Shown: positions 21,565 to 35,104, counted from the stretch's first letter. The stretch is 64,000 nucleotides of DNA from Rhododendron vialii (GCF_030253575.1 NC_080557.1:46838501-46902500); one strand, 5' to 3'. Program-made: numbers and translations. Notes: generated by a model from the letters alone, not told the origin.

Positions 21565-24500
21565 ATGGCTGAAGAATCGCTGCGAGTTTGCCAATTCGAA
21601 GAAATTCCGTCTCCTCGAGAATTCATTTCGCAGATTGAGTCGCGAAATATTCCCGCTGTAAATTCGTCGTCGAACCAGAAAACCGTTTATTTCTTTCGTG
21701 GTTTTTCTGTTTGATTATTTTGGCTTCTTATTTGTTTATTTATTTTATTTTTTTGTGGCGAAAAAGGTATTCAAGGGCTGCGTAAAGAACTGGAAAGCTT
21801 TCTCGTTGTGGGATCCCTCCAGTGGCGGCCTCGACTACTTGCTGGTAACTTACATACATATCACTATATGTATGCTCAAGTTTGTGTATATTTGTGTTTA
21901 CAAGTTGGTTTTATTTAGTTTTAAACGGAACTTCTTTTCCCTCAAGCGGTCAGTTGGGCGTGAAGTTCAAGCCTTGTCCATTATCTTGCTGGAAAAATTA
22001 ACTGAAAAAAATCAACGAACTCTCGGAGAAGTTATAGTGGGTGAATTTAATACTACTGTACAAGTGTATGTATACGTTAAAGTTTTGGAATTCCTTAATA
22101 GCACATTGAAACTGGGATTATATTATGAGTAATTGATTCATGCTAAGAAATTAACATTCAAACTTCGGTTTCAATTAGAGGAGAAGATTGTGTCTAATCG
22201 GGACGAAGTTTTTGGAGATGAATACACTTTCCACTAGGCCAACTATCGATAATATTGATACGTTTTTATTGTCATCTTCAACATTTGTTTTGGAAGCACT
22301 GTATGATGTGCTCTCCGACATTTATGTGATGCAAGAGGTAGCTTGCTCCTAACCTGATCAGATTGGTCTTCAGCCCGGCCTTGAATGTTTGTCTGTCTTG
22401 ACTAGTTAGCTTCATAAACCTTTCACTGTGTTGATTTCCAAGTAATTCCGGTCCACAAACAGTAACCTCTTCGTAAACCTTTCACTGTGTCACTTTTGGG
22501 TCTTCTAAACTTGGAAGGAAGACCACTATTCCAGTAATTATACATGAATTAGATGTTTAAGTCTGGTTTAAATGAAGTTTTTACTGTGGGGGTTTTAAAA
22601 AGAAAGGTGTAATTTTTTGAATAATTATGTATTCTCATTCTTGGAAATTAAGATAAGTTTGAGGCTTTGGAAAGAATCAGTAAACTTTTCTATTGAACAA
22701 AAAATTCTTGTGGGATCTAAATTTTCGACGCAATCCAAGTAATTGATATTGGCTCCTAGTAGTGAAAAGACTGCTAGTCAAAACCGAGAAGAAAAAAGGC
22801 TCCTAGTAGGTACTGTACATAGTATTGGCCCTTTGAATAAATATACATGGTTCCTAGTGGGGGTTAAGACCACTGGCCACATATGCAGAAAAAAGAATCA
22901 AAGACCCCAAATAAAGACATGGGTTTTGATACTGAAAACAAAAGGAAAGAAGCGGTTCCCAGTAGATAATTATCTTACTGGCTGCTATATGTAGTTCCTA
23001 CTGGTCATTAATTTGTGACTCCTAGTAGTGAAGCTGTTGGCTACAAACATATTGAGATCCATTAAATGTTGACTCATATATGTACTGTGTCAGATTAAAG
23101 TTGGATCAAATTTACTAGATAGATCCAAAAAATATGTTGCCTCGGTTACATGCTATGTGCCTCAAGAATTGGAAAACTTTATGACAGATACGAAATTATG
23201 TGCGGCTTTGGTTGGAAAGCGAACGATCGAACATCTGATACATCATTAGTCCCTTGGGAAAAATGTGGCCATCACAAAAGATCCTAAAAGAGGTAAGTTA
23301 TGTGCAATATGGAGCAAAAAATTCATGCCACTGGACGAGCGCTACGGCAAGATCTTTTTGTCCCTGGGATGGGCAAATCCATACTTTTTCTGAACAAAAT
23401 CGATGAACTATAGGAGAAGTGATGGTGATTGAATTCAATACTATACAGGGGTATGTATATTGGTAACGTTCTGGTATTCGGCAATAGCTGATGTACATAT
23501 CGAAACTGGGTTGACATTAGTACTTGATTCATGCTCAGAAATTAACATTCAAACTTCGGTTTCAAGTAAAGGAAACAATTGCGTCTACTCGTGACAAAGA
23601 TTTTTGTCACGAATACAGTTTACACGAGGCTGACTAATTATGACATTAATACTTTTTTCTGTCACGTTCTACATTTATGTTGACAGCAGTGTTTGACGTG
23701 CATGTTACTGACATTCTGCGACAAAAGAGGTAGCTTGCTGCTAACCTGACCAAATTGGTCTTCAGCCTGACCTTTAATGTGTGTCTGTTTTGACTTTGAC
23801 TGATTAGCTTCGTAAACCTTCCATATGTTACTATTGTGTCTTCTAAACTCAGGAGAGGAAGACACTGTACCAGTGAATAGACGATAAATGATGTTTACGT
23901 GTGCGTTTTAAATGAGGTTTGTACTTGCTCACTTATTCTTGTGATAAATTCAGGAACGAGTAGGATCGTCAATGGTGGACGCAATGCTGTCCAGATCTGC
24001 ACCAGTCTTTTATGGTGATATTAGAGGCCACGAGAGGGTAAATTTCTTTAACCTAAAACTTGTTTTACCTTTGAAGCATTTCATTTCTTCTCATTGATGA
24101 CGTCAGCTTCAATCATAAGAATTTCAATTTGAACTATAGGTTCAGTTGCCCTTCTCTACTTTCATTGGTTATTGCAATGAAAACATCCAGAAGCCAAGGA
24201 GGGATTGTGAAGTTTCTTCTGAATCTGAAAGGCATGAGCTCGAAGGATCAGATACAAAGCAAGGTTCTATGCTTTTTGGAGATGCCTTGCAACAAATTTA
24301 TCTTGCGCAGGTCACAACTTGGTTTTCCTTATGTCAGTGAAGCAATAATTCAGTTATGGTTCTATAAGGGTGCACTCTAGCAACCTTGTGTTCTTGTTAC
24401 TTGCTTTTTGATTAAGATGCTACAAAGTTCGGTTCAAATTTTTGCGTTGTACTTCAGGTACCAATTATGAGTATTGAGAATGAAGAAAGGGTTCAATTGG

Positions 24501-27500
24501 GAACCTTGAGAGAAGACATTCAAAGGGTCTGTAGGTTCCTTTCCGGCAATCCTCTTGACTGTTTCTTGTTCTCAAGCCTCTCCACCTCAAGAGTTCCTTA
24601 GTGATGCTCAAGATTTTGTTATTCTCGTGCCTTTTTATCAATTTGTGCAGCCTGCATTTTTGGAGACAAAGGAACTGGCTTCGATTAATTTGTGGATGAA
24701 CAATGCTCATAGTAGATCCAGCACCCATTATGATCCACACCAAAACGTTCTGTGCGTAGTTGCTGGCTGCAAACAAGGTTTGTAATCTTTGACCTTTGCT
24801 TGAATTTTGTAACTGCTACATACTTATGGAGATTTCTCACTTCTCACATTAGCTGCAACAAAGTGGTTAAACGTTTGGTCCTTTAGCCGTATGGTGCATG
24901 ACACTTTTATCTATTTTTGTGGTCAGTCTTGGAAATTGGAAATCTGGACAAGCGTGGGAAAGGGGATTTAGTGACTACTAAAGATATGTGGTCTAAACAA
25001 AAAGGGTAAACAAAAAAGGAGAACATATAGTGTTATATTGCTTATGTTCGGAAGAAACTGCTTTGTCTTCAGAGAACTAAAAGAACTGTGCCAGATGCTT
25101 TTATTGCCTGCTATTTTTATTCTGAGCAGTCTTCTCAAGACGTAAATATACCAACTCTCTAATTGTGAGCCCAAATTTTGCGTTGTTCAGTTGTTTTATG
25201 GCCCCCTTCTGCAAGTCCCTTCTTGTATCCAATGCCTTTGTATGGGGAAGCGTCAAACCATAGGTATGCTATTTTCTACTTCCGTAGTCTAGTTTTTGGG
25301 GCTTTTGATATTCAACTCTGTTAGGCAGATTCTTTACTTGACATAGAGTTCAATCTTCCGCTTGCATTGTTTATTTTTTCTTGCAGTGCTGTCAACTTAG
25401 AAAAGCCTGATCTTTCTATTCACCCAAGAGCAGAGCAATCTATGGAGTATTCCCAGAAGGTTATTCTTCATGCTGGCGATGCTCTCTTCATTCCCGAAGG
25501 CTGGTAAGATTTTGAATTTTGATGTTCATTGCATTTTGGTACATCTCACCTTTTTCCTCCAATGTATTCAGAAGTTTCTTTTGAGATTTTCGACATAATG
25601 CCACCTCCTTAACCCTCTTTTATTCTTCCCTATTTGCTTATGGATCATAGAATTTTACTGACTCCTCTTTTATTGTAGGAAATCGTTGGGGTGATATTAC
25701 CATCCGATATTCAGTTAAAATAGTTTCTCACTGTTTATTTCTCCGCTAAAGTTTGGTACAGATAACCATGTATGATGTACTTATTTTCTCGATCAACAAT
25801 GTTTAAGCTGCCAATGTCGAAAATAGAACATCAAGGACTCAATTAGTAATTGTTGACAAAGCATCTAAGGGAGAGTGTGTGGATAAAATTGGTGAAGTGG
25901 CATTATCTGCATGCTAGATAATGCAGGGAAGTAAAGGTCATGCACTGCCAAGATGGAAAGTTTTTCTTTATCTTCTATGCCTTAAGGTTAAGTTTTTCAC
26001 TGGGTGCACATGTTGGAAACTATTTTGTGTAGGGAGATGACCATTTTGACGTTCCCCTGTTTTTGAAGCTGTGCAACAGTATCTTCATGCAAAAATAGTC
26101 CCTCAACTGCTCTATTTCTGATAAACTCCCTCTTTTTTCTCTCTATTTCTTTACATCCCTCGCAACTGCGTGACTGTTTTCAACTATTTTTGTGAGACTT
26201 TCTGAACATGCATCGTGTGGGTACAACCTCTTTGTTTTATCATAGCCGACAAATACTTGCATTTTGTCTTTTATACCTTACGCCAAGCAACTTCGCATGA
26301 AAACACTTTTTCAGCATGAATTTTATTGCTCCCTTTGATTACTACAGGTTTCACCAAGTAGATAGTGAGGATTTGACCATTGCTGTTAACTTTTGGTGGC
26401 GGTCCGACCTGATGTCTGGCATGTCAGAACATATGGATGCATATTATTTGCGCCTATTATTGAGAAGGTAATTATGGTATATTGTCTTTGAAATGGACTT
26501 CTTTGATTTCCTCCCCATTTTCTTTTTTAAGCACTACGAGTACTGAAGCTAATCGTTTTTGTTTTCTTTGGTGCCCCTAAAATTTTCTTGAACAGATTGA
26601 CTGACAAACAAATGGTACGTCTCTTTCGTATTCTTTTTTGTATTGGAACACAGGTGGTAGTGCTGATTTAAAAATAATGAAAACATTTTAGGATTGGAAC
26701 AATGATTTCCATGAGCATTTGTTTGTGGAAATTGTAGTTGGTTAAATATGAACCTTCTCTTCTTTTATTCATGAATTCAATAAGTGGGCTTGTTGTATGT
26801 TTCCTTTATGAGTTTACGACATATTATCAACCTCAGTTTCTCAGGAATACTAGTGTTACTTTGTAGTTTGTCCTCATTGATGGTTGATAGCTGTACAAAG
26901 TACTTGTGTTTTCTTATAGAAAGTGGTTGACAATAACTTGTAAGTTGGTATTTGGATACAACTTGGGTGGTAACTGACTGAGAAGTGAATGTGTGTCCTT
27001 ACTTCAGAATGATACTGGCAAATCTTCGCTGATGTTTTCTATGAGTTGTCACAGAATCATATCGTTGATGAACAATTTTTAAACATGTGAACTGATCTTC
27101 TGCGTGGGGTTTCTGATGGCCAGGAAAATGAACAATTTCTCCAGGATTATTGATTGAAAAACTCATGAAACTGGGTATCGTACTTTACAAAACTGGAAAA
27201 TGAACGGTTTTTCTGTTCCTATCCTTGTTTATTTTCTGAAATCTTCTGAATGAGATGTATAACATTGTTGCCTGAGATTTCCTTTAACTTCCACTGACTG
27301 GGACTTGTACATTTGGCTGGAAAATCATTCCAGAAGCTTAATGTTTACCTTGATCTGTCTGGGTTGTTCCGTTTGAATCTGCCAATTCCCTGAAATGATG
27401 TTTCTGATATTGCTTAATGTCCCTGCCATTCATGGAAAGTGAGAAGCCGACAATTAATCATCTGCTTTTGGAATGAATAGAAAACTTTTTGGGTATCATA

Positions 27501-29822
27501 GGGCTTGTTCAAAACACAAAACAAACAAGCCCATAGAGATGCATTCATTCTTTTTCTTACCATCATATACATGTTTTTGTGATGAATTAATCATAAAGTT
27601 GATAATACTTCAACAAATATGCAGAATGGAAATTGTTGCCCTGCATTTATCTTTTCCCTGATTGCAATTTAAATTTAAGCACAGTGAGGCACATTTTCTC
27701 TCTTTAAACCAGGACAGAACCGAGTGCTGGGTAAGAGTATTGCTGGTGCATCAACATCAGAAAGGCATACAATTGAGCAACATAATAATGGACAAGCAGG
27801 TCGCCTTGTTTTTATCATGTACTTTGCTGGAAACGTTTGGGTCATAGGTTTTTTTCTCCAGAAATACTAAGTAATGAAGATGATGTGGTTTATATTACTT
27901 ATGATTTGGTGGTAAAGAATGGAACTTGTTTCTTATGCTGGGGCTAATTTTTCTTTTGATGTTTTACCAGATTATTGTTACAATGGTTCTGATAAGAACT
28001 GTGCACCCGAGGATTCAAAAGCAAATGTGATAAGAGAGAAACTTATGTTGCATGAACTGGAACCACCAACGCTTAAGGCTCTTCAAGAACTTGTTTCTTT
28101 AGTCCATGATCGTGTTAATGTTGCTGACCAAAGTGAACGAGTGGATTCTACCTCAACCAAAGGTTCAGCCTTCAGAGAGAAACATGAACACGTCAATTGT
28201 ATGAAGGCAAATTTGTCTTGCCTTGAAAATGATCCAGTTGCTTGTGTCCTTTCGAACCTTCATCCTCTTGCCCTTCAGAATGTCTTCCTTGCCATGGCGG
28301 TGAGTTTGTATTCCTACCTCTAGCTCTTTTGTTGACAAAGGGTTAGATTTTATGATGTTTATGGTCTATATAATTATTTTCATTCACACTTAATAAACTG
28401 GAAGAAAGATGTATGTTACTTAGAGGTCCTAAATACCAAGTTTCCAACTTTATAGGAATTGTAGACAACAGGTTACCAAGCTTTGGTCCTTCATTTCCCT
28501 GCATTGGAGTAGAGAGCTTTTTGTCCTGTTGCTATGTAGCATTAGTTTGACATGCGCATGAAAAAACATGACATGAATTCAGTTATCCTGGAAATTTTAG
28601 ACAAGAAGGATATATTTATGTCAATATGATACTGATATTGATTAGCATGGGTGCAATGGGACTCCTAAAGTGTAGGATGGATATGTCTAGGACGTGACAA
28701 TGCGACTGTATTTACATACATGCATATGTATTTGATGCGAGTTGGACTATCCGAAGTTCGATAATAATTGGGTAGCTCAGTGGAAGAAGCTCAAGGAATT
28801 TGGTGTGCATAATTTCTCATGCATAGTAATGCGGCAATGACGCCACCATCTTATTTCAAATTTTGTTTTTCTGTTTTATGCTTGATGTATTTTCACCTCT
28901 TGGATGTTAGGTGACTACTGGTCCTATTCCTATAAAGTGTCTGTGTCATTAACGTGTTGTTCCTTTTCGAAATCATGATTTCAGTCCAATCTTTGAGTAT
29001 GTGGCGAAAAATTACATGACCAAAATTAATGTTACCCATTCGTCAAGTTTCTTCTCTCGTTTTTGGCGCCTCATATTAATGGGTGACTTAGTCCGCTATA
29101 GATTCTTACGCCCTGTCAATTAGATTCCTTGTTTGGAATCTGAAGTTTTTGTTTTGTTCTGTTTTGTTTTATACCTTCCTTTTTGGCCTGAGACCACTAC
29201 ATTTGTTCAAGTGTCATGTATTGTTTCTTGAATATTACCAGCAGATGTTGCTTCAGGGAACCCATTTCTCTTGTTGTTTAAAGTCCTTGTCTGCAAGCTT
29301 GTTGATCATATGCAATAAACTAATGTTTGAAGAGTGGTCTACTGTTTATTCTGCTAGTGTATGAAGTTAGTTATTCTTATTCAGCACAATTTCCCTAGAA
29401 CTCTGGAGGCTTTGATGCTGCACCTGCTTTCACCAGTGGCGGCAGAAGTACTTACACGAAAATTTGATGAGATGGATCAACTGACTCCTGAAGAAGATCG
29501 GTAATGCTAACTGCAATACGAGGATAGATTTTGTTCTTTTTGTTAAAGGAGGTAGACCTCAAATTTTTGTTTAATTTGTTATGCATCTTTTATGTGTTCA
29601 GGAATAAATTTTACGAAGTTTTTTATGGTGCATTTGATGACCAATGTGCTGCTATGGATACAATTTTAAGTGGGAAAGAGTGCTTTGCACGTCAGGTAAA
29701 GCTCCTCTCCTGGTGGAAAATGCCATTGGGATTTGATGCAAAGTTCTATCTGCTTGTTACGGTGACGCAGGCTATAGATAAGTTTTGATATTGCTATTTG
29801 AATGTGGTTGATCGTTTAGTGA

Positions 29823-29853
<31 letters not shown>

Positions 29854-31234
29854 AAATAATGCTTCTATCCCTAGGGGGTGATGAACCATTAGTTGGTTTT
29901 GTTAATGGTCTGAGAGAACTTTATACTCATATCCTTTGTTGGTTTTTGCAACCATGATTACAAAGGACAATTGTTAATTAGGTGATAGTTCCAACTTCTT
30001 TCATAACTTTTATGGACATTCAGTTTTTGTGGCATCAAATCTTTTGTGGATTCAGTAAGACTCCCACTTGTCGATGCTGTGATTGCCTAAGAGATCTTAT
30101 GCAATGTGGCAAATTCCTGAGGAACATCCTATTGTTCCCCTGGTTGTATCCCCATTAAAGGATAAAGCTTATCTAGCACAAAAGGTTCTCATGAGTGAAC
30201 GACCCAATGCAAAGATCGCCTGAATGGGACTGTATGTTCTTAGTAATTTCAGTGGCACTGGATTAGGCACATGGCTTCTCCATTGAGTTGGGTTTTCTGC
30301 AGAATAAGGAGCTGCATCCAGTGTTTTACTGTGGTACTTGGTACCTTATTACCACAGTAAATATTTCCATACTCCATTTAAAGTGTTCTCAGTACACATA
30401 CTTTACCTCATTTTGTTTTTTCAAATGAACAGCATTTCTAGATTGTGTTCCATATTGGTCTCTTGCTTTCTTTTGCTTTTCCCTTTTGTCCTCCTGCGCT
30501 GATTTCTATGGCATATCATGTGCTTGTGTTATCCACCTTCACCTTTGCATCTATATCTCCACTTTCATCCGCATACAGGATAATCGATTCTTATATTGGG
30601 TTGATGTATGAATACCCGTACAGATGAATCTTTGTGATAAAACAGAGCGCTTTCTTTTTGAAATGTCTTGGCATATAAACGAGAACAACCTCTAGGGTCG
30701 TCCGATCATTTTCTTTACTAAGGTTATAGCTGTGTGATTAGAAAAGATTCAAAAAGGGAAACATAATCACCGTTTTCTCTACCAAACAATCACCATTTTG
30801 GTAATGTATCCCTACTTATCATTTTATCTAATCAAACAAGGAAAACTTCTCTACACGCTTGTAATCTCTCTTCTCACTTTTGTTGAATGTTTTTATCTTT
30901 CGTGGGGTCTTTTATGAATCTGAGAAGAGTTGTTTCTGTGGCTTTAAATATGTAGGGGGGCAATAATATGCAATACAATTGATATAATTTGTAGGGACTA
31001 TTTTCATAAAGTGGCTTTATGCGTGGGCATTCTCTAGTGTTCATATATTTCAAAATCCTTGAAAATTAGATTGTCCAACAAAAGGAAATTTTGATTCATG
31101 CAGCTCTTTTTATTGTGTGTGATAACTAACTCAAAGGACTATTGTGTGTCGAATATTTCCTGTGCCAGGCATTCCAGAACGTGTTGGATCAATATTTGGG
31201 TATTTGCTTTGACGGGCCAAAACCATCTGTTTGA
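21565..31234 (+). CDS. JMJ31: JmjC-domain 2-oxoglutarate/Fe(II) oxygenase, JMJ31-like
   Basis: Fifteen exons form an unbroken frame of 545 residues: 21565-21657, 21767-21844, 23954-24037, 24140-24310, 24458-24526, 24651-24777, 25191-25263, 25387-25503, 26348-26467, 26596-26614, 27718-27799, 27971-28299, 29385-29500, 29602-29695 and 31169-31234. The cupin-like JmjC core has the iron ligands H191 and D193 (SSTHYDPH) and distal H273 (EGWFHQVD), so the active site looks intact. The family uses oxygen and 2-oxoglutarate to hydroxylate or demethylate proteins; the substrate of this clade is not known to me. Residues after about 320 form the plant-specific C-terminal helical part (ELVSLVHDRVNV, FPRTLEAL, DEMDQLTPEEDR). 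I chose the ATG at 21565 because family members begin shortly before EIPS; an in-frame ATG at 21487 would add 26 residues. Exon 5's donor (GTCTGT) and the 19-bp exon 10 are the least certain. Intron 2 contains an internal duplication. Confidence 0.93.
21985..22545 (+). repeat. Intron 2 duplication, copy 1
   Basis: Blocks AAATTAACATTCAAACTTCGG, shortened here to its first 20 bases AAATTAACATTCAAACTTCG, plus GAGGTAGCTTGCTCCTAACC and ATTGGTCTTCAGCCCGGCC are repeated in the same order at about 23385-23870. The two copies are roughly 1.4 kb apart and have diverged by substitutions and indels. Confidence 0.8.
22749..23035. repeat. Tract of CTCCTAGTAGTG-type motifs in intron 2
   Basis: Variants of TCCTAGTAG occur at about 22752, 22802, 22853, 22956, 22995 and 23021. 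The first and last are identical, CTCCTAGTAGTG. On the minus strand they read CACTACTAGGAG, similar to a CACTA-transposon end with subterminal repeats. Both outer motifs point the same way, so this is not a complete element. It is probably a fragment. Confidence 0.45.
23385..23870 (+). repeat. Intron 2 duplication, copy 2
   Basis: This is the counterpart of 21985-22545, sharing AAATTAACATTCAAACTTCG, GAGGTAGCTTGCTGCTAACC and ATTGGTCTTCAGCCTGACC. It ends about 80 bp before exon 3. Confidence 0.8.
29825..29850. repeat. CT microsatellite in a JMJ31-like intron
   Basis: (CT)n of about 24 bp between exons 14 and 15. Confidence 0.9.
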
Positions 31235-33234
31235 TGAGTAGTTGAGTGATCTGGGCTTCAGTAAAGACAATGTAAGCCAATAGCTACGAGAGTGCAAATT
31301 GGTTCATATTCATTGCAAGTAGATTCCTTCTCTAATGGTACCAGTGCATGTGAGTCTGTTGATGTATTATAATCCTCTAGTTCCGTATATTTTTTGAAGG
31401 CTGCTGAATTTTCAGCTGTGTAAATGCTGTTTTGTCCTTGTTACATGATTGGCAATAGCATTTGCAAGTTGTCACATATGCTTTACAGATTAATATCCTG
31501 ATGTTTATGCTTCAGTTATACTGGATCTGGTTGGGAGGCATACATATTTTACTGATCTGTCATTGACCCCCTTTAAAGCAAGATTAAAACGTACATATTA
31601 ATATCCAACCAGTGCATGCACTGGTTGTTCACTGGCTAAACTTGAGAGGAAAGGTTATATATTCTTTGTATGAAAGAGTTGTTACAGTATCAAGACTTGA
31701 TATCTCGTTAACTTCGAAGGCCCCGTAGTGCAAGCAAAATTTTGTGGTTGATGTAGGAGACAAGGATAGTTTACAACTATGTGCTGAAATAGTTTTCCAA
31801 ATACAGTTCATTAACATCTTTGTTTGGATAGAGTCATAGAGACAAAGGGAGATAGTAACACAGTGGCTTGAGAGGTTAACTGATATTCATAGCCTTGCTA
31901 GCATGAGGTTCTTCTCATATAAATCGGTTGTGTTAATGTAGGAAACATAAGTGAGCAATTTGTTTTCGAGAATTTGAATAGATTAAGACGTTTCAGACTA
32001 AGGAAAAACCAAGGGTGTGTTTCTTTTTATCTCTCCTAACCAGCATTTCTGTCAGTTATTCTTCTAGTACGTCTCCTTATTTTTGCTCTCCACAATGCTT
32101 TCTTGTCTAAGCTTTTGTACATACCAGATTAATTACACATTTGAACCTTAGGGCAAGTAGAAGAGACTGTTGAAGAATATCGTTAATGAGAAACGAACGG
32201 AAGGAATATTTTTGTGTAATCAATTGAATGGTTACGATACAAGAAGATGGTTGTGGAAAAAAGGATGTTGCATGGGGATATGCAGCAGAAGGGGAAAAGA
32301 GGGAGACGCATAGGAAAAGAGAAGGGTTCACAATTATTGGAATTGGAAAGAAGGAGAAAAAGAAAGAAAAGTTTGTTCTGTGGAGATGAGATTCCCTCAT
32401 GAAAGGTGACCTATACAAGTGAGTTGAGAGAAGAGGAATCGAAGAGAACCTTTTTGTTTGTCTGTTTGTGCAGCAGAGGAAGATAGAAAAGGGTTGCAGA
32501 CTTTTGTTGCTAGGCAAATGGTATGTAGATTGTACCTTAACCCTGCAACTTACTCCTACTTTCTAAAAGCTCTTGGATATTCCATAATCCCCAAACCGTC
32601 CTTTTGTTAATCCCCAGGTCCCCCACCCTTCCCCACCACTCCCTTTGAAAAAACAAGGAGATCCTCTCTTTCTCTCCATCTCTCTGGCTGGATACTTAGA
32701 GTAATTTGCTTTATTCCCATGCGGTACTTGGTTCTCTATCTCTGGATGTTGATTAATGTGATTTCTGTGACATGGTGTGCTTAGTTGAAACTCAGGGTGA
32801 GACTTCAATATTCCTGTTTGTGCCCGTTATCTGAAATCACACCTGCACTCATATTGAGCATAGTTCCAAAGGGGATTAGACATATTATTTGCTGTCTGAA
32901 CTATAACCTCAATAAGCGATTGTGAATCTGTAAGACTACGTATGCATATGTCGTGGCACAGTGATATCAAACTAACTAGAAAGAGACTGGAGCTCTTAAC
33001 TTTGGCATTCTCATTATGTGACTTTGTTATATGGACTCGAGTACGGGTATCGGGTGCGTATGCATGTGTCCAGTGTCCGGTTCATTCGATTTTCATCTCA
33101 ACAACTCAGGATACGCCAAAATGTTATGATTTCCTTGTCTGTTTCTGTTTATATTTTACGCAAGTAAATAGTGTATACAAAGTGTATCTAGATACAGGTC
33201 AGTGAGTGGGCCATGTGGACAAGGCAGGGGAAGG
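31235..33234. other. Intergenic: JMJ31-like 3' flank, nothing else recognised
   Basis: The 3' untranslated region probably runs to about 31.4-31.6 kb. The rest shows only long purine- or pyrimidine-rich stretches (32160-32480). No family motif is visible in any frame. Confidence 0.5.
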
Positions 33235-33368
33235 TGTACTTTGAGCCCTAAATTATGAGAAGATTGTGGAGCGTGAGGTGCCTTTGGCTTTGAGCCAGCT
33301 TGCCTACAAAGGCTGTAATGTGGTGGGGGACTTTGCACAGAATTTGAGAAAGGAAGGGGTCATCAAGG
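33235..33368 (+). pseudogene. Orphan exon-like coding fragment
   Basis: One frame reads NYEKIVEREVPLALSQLAYK followed by GCNVVGDFAQNLRKEGVIK. It has a splice-acceptor-like AG upstream and an exact donor-like GTAAAG directly after the final AAG. The composition looks like real protein rather than chance sequence, but I cannot name the family. No partner exon is visible within 1 kb and a hAT-like element begins 350 bp downstream. It may be a gene fragment or a captured exon. Confidence 0.4.
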
Positions 33369-33718
33369 TAAAGAAGACCATATGGAAGAGAATTTTGTGA
33401 GTAGTGATTCAAACTTTCAAAGCTCCATTGAGCATCTCTTTCATAGCAGTTGACATTTTTCCTTCTTTTATTTTCTTTTTTCCTTTTTTCTCCTTTGGGG
33501 TCTTGTTCCACTAAAAGTCCCGGACCACCCACCAACTCTTGCACGAAAAACACACACTTAGTCTCCTTTATGCTCACGCTTGGAACAGGTTTTACAGCCT
33601 CTCTACTCTTCTCTTTACAAAAGGCTATAATTTTACTTTGAATTTTATCTGCCCTAACTTTTCTTTCCTTTAAGTATCTCAGAAGATGATGATGAGGAGG
33701 AAAAGAAGTTATTGGACT

Positions 33719-34438
33719 CATAGTTCTGAATACCGTTTCGGACAGGGTACCGGTTTTTCTACTGGTACGGTACGTACCCGTACCGGTCAGGTATCGGGTA
33801 CCGTTTCGGATTTACCGCAATTACAATATATATAATAATTATATATAATTATAATTCAAAAAAATCTCTCATACCATACAATTTATCATAAAATACCTTT
33901 AGTCTCACATTGCTTAGTTACAAAACTCTTTTTCACTTTAAATGATTTTGTACACTAGTAAACTTGTGAATGAGGATCTAATGAGAGGTCTCGCGCGCTC
34001 GGAAAAATGTGCCGTGGCCGAAGGCAATTTGTAAAAATTGATTCGGAAACCAATTAACCGGGTGCGCGTCACGGGTTATTTGCGCGCAGGGGGGGTGCAA
34101 ATCCGGGATCTGAGCTTCGCGCACGTACTATGGTTAAGCCCACGTTTTGCTAAAATTTTGAAAAACGTTTTTTAATTTTTTGGAGAGATAACCCAGGAAA
34201 AAAAAATCCTCCTGAAACATTTTTTTGGGACTAGATTAACGTAAAAAAAAAAAAAAAAATGCTGTAAAATTTCGGCCGGAATTTCCGGTATTCCGATACC
34301 GGCCGGTATTTTCCGAAAAGTTCGGTACCGACCGGTAAGGACCGGTATTGGGACCGGAACAGTATTGCGGTGTTAGGATACCGGTTTTTTTCAAATCCGG
34401 TACGTACCGGCTGGTACAGTACGGGATTAATAACTATG
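33719..34438. mobile_element. Non-autonomous hAT-type element (720 bp)
   Basis: The ends CATAGTT and AACTATG are complementary, followed inward by GGTACCGG/CCGGTACC-rich subterminal repeats. An exact 8-bp duplication ATTGGACT flanks it (33711-33718 and 34439-34446), which fits hAT. The interior (33985-34140) is GC-rich with CGCGC runs and encodes nothing recognisable. Confidence 0.88.
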
Positions 34439-34744
34439 ATTGGACTTGATGATTGTACTTATTTCTGGATTGTGAAAATTTGTGCCTCAAAAAAATTTTG
34501 ATTTTACCAAGTAAATTCTAACCCCTTTTGAACTAGGGGAAATGCGCGGATTTGGTTTGCGAAAAGTTATCTCAGATGCACAAAATGATTTTTTACAATG
34601 ACATGTTAAATTACTCACTTTTGTTTGGATTGTTGCGTGAAGGTTTATGGTATACAAGCGTTGTGCCCGCGCCGTGAACAAGAAGATAGAGATTGCCATA
34701 TTGGTAATCTTTTAGTTCTTCTTGTTTCTTTTTTATTTTTTTAT

Positions 34745-34930
34745 TACTTCTCTCGTCCCAAAAATATTGTCTGGTCCGCAAAACGGCAATTTCAGAAGAA
34801 AAAAAATACATTTTTTCAAGGAAAAATCACACTTTTTGATAAATTAAAAGAACTTATTAGCATCTAGTAACTGGTTGTAAAAAGTTTTAAATTCTTATTT
34901 TGCAGACCATACAATTTTTTTGAGACAAGG
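34745..34930. mobile_element. Decayed Stowaway-like MITE
   Basis: The left end CTCGTCCCAAAAATATTGTC followed by TGGTCCGCAAAA is matched in reverse by GTCTCAAAAAAATTGTATGG followed by TCTGCAAAA. Inner part A/T-rich. TA duplications are not clear. Confidence 0.6.
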
Positions 34931-35104
34931 TAAAAGGGAAAAAATAGGGCTATATCCCTGTCTGAAGTTAGAGCGGAAGGGCAGATTAGTCAATCCCGAG
35001 TCATGGGCCGTATGGGCCCTCCACCGTCTAGCCCACCTAATCTAGTACGTAGCAAGGCTTTGCTTGAATTGCCCACTCAACTCTCTCTCATGCACACACA
35101 AAAG

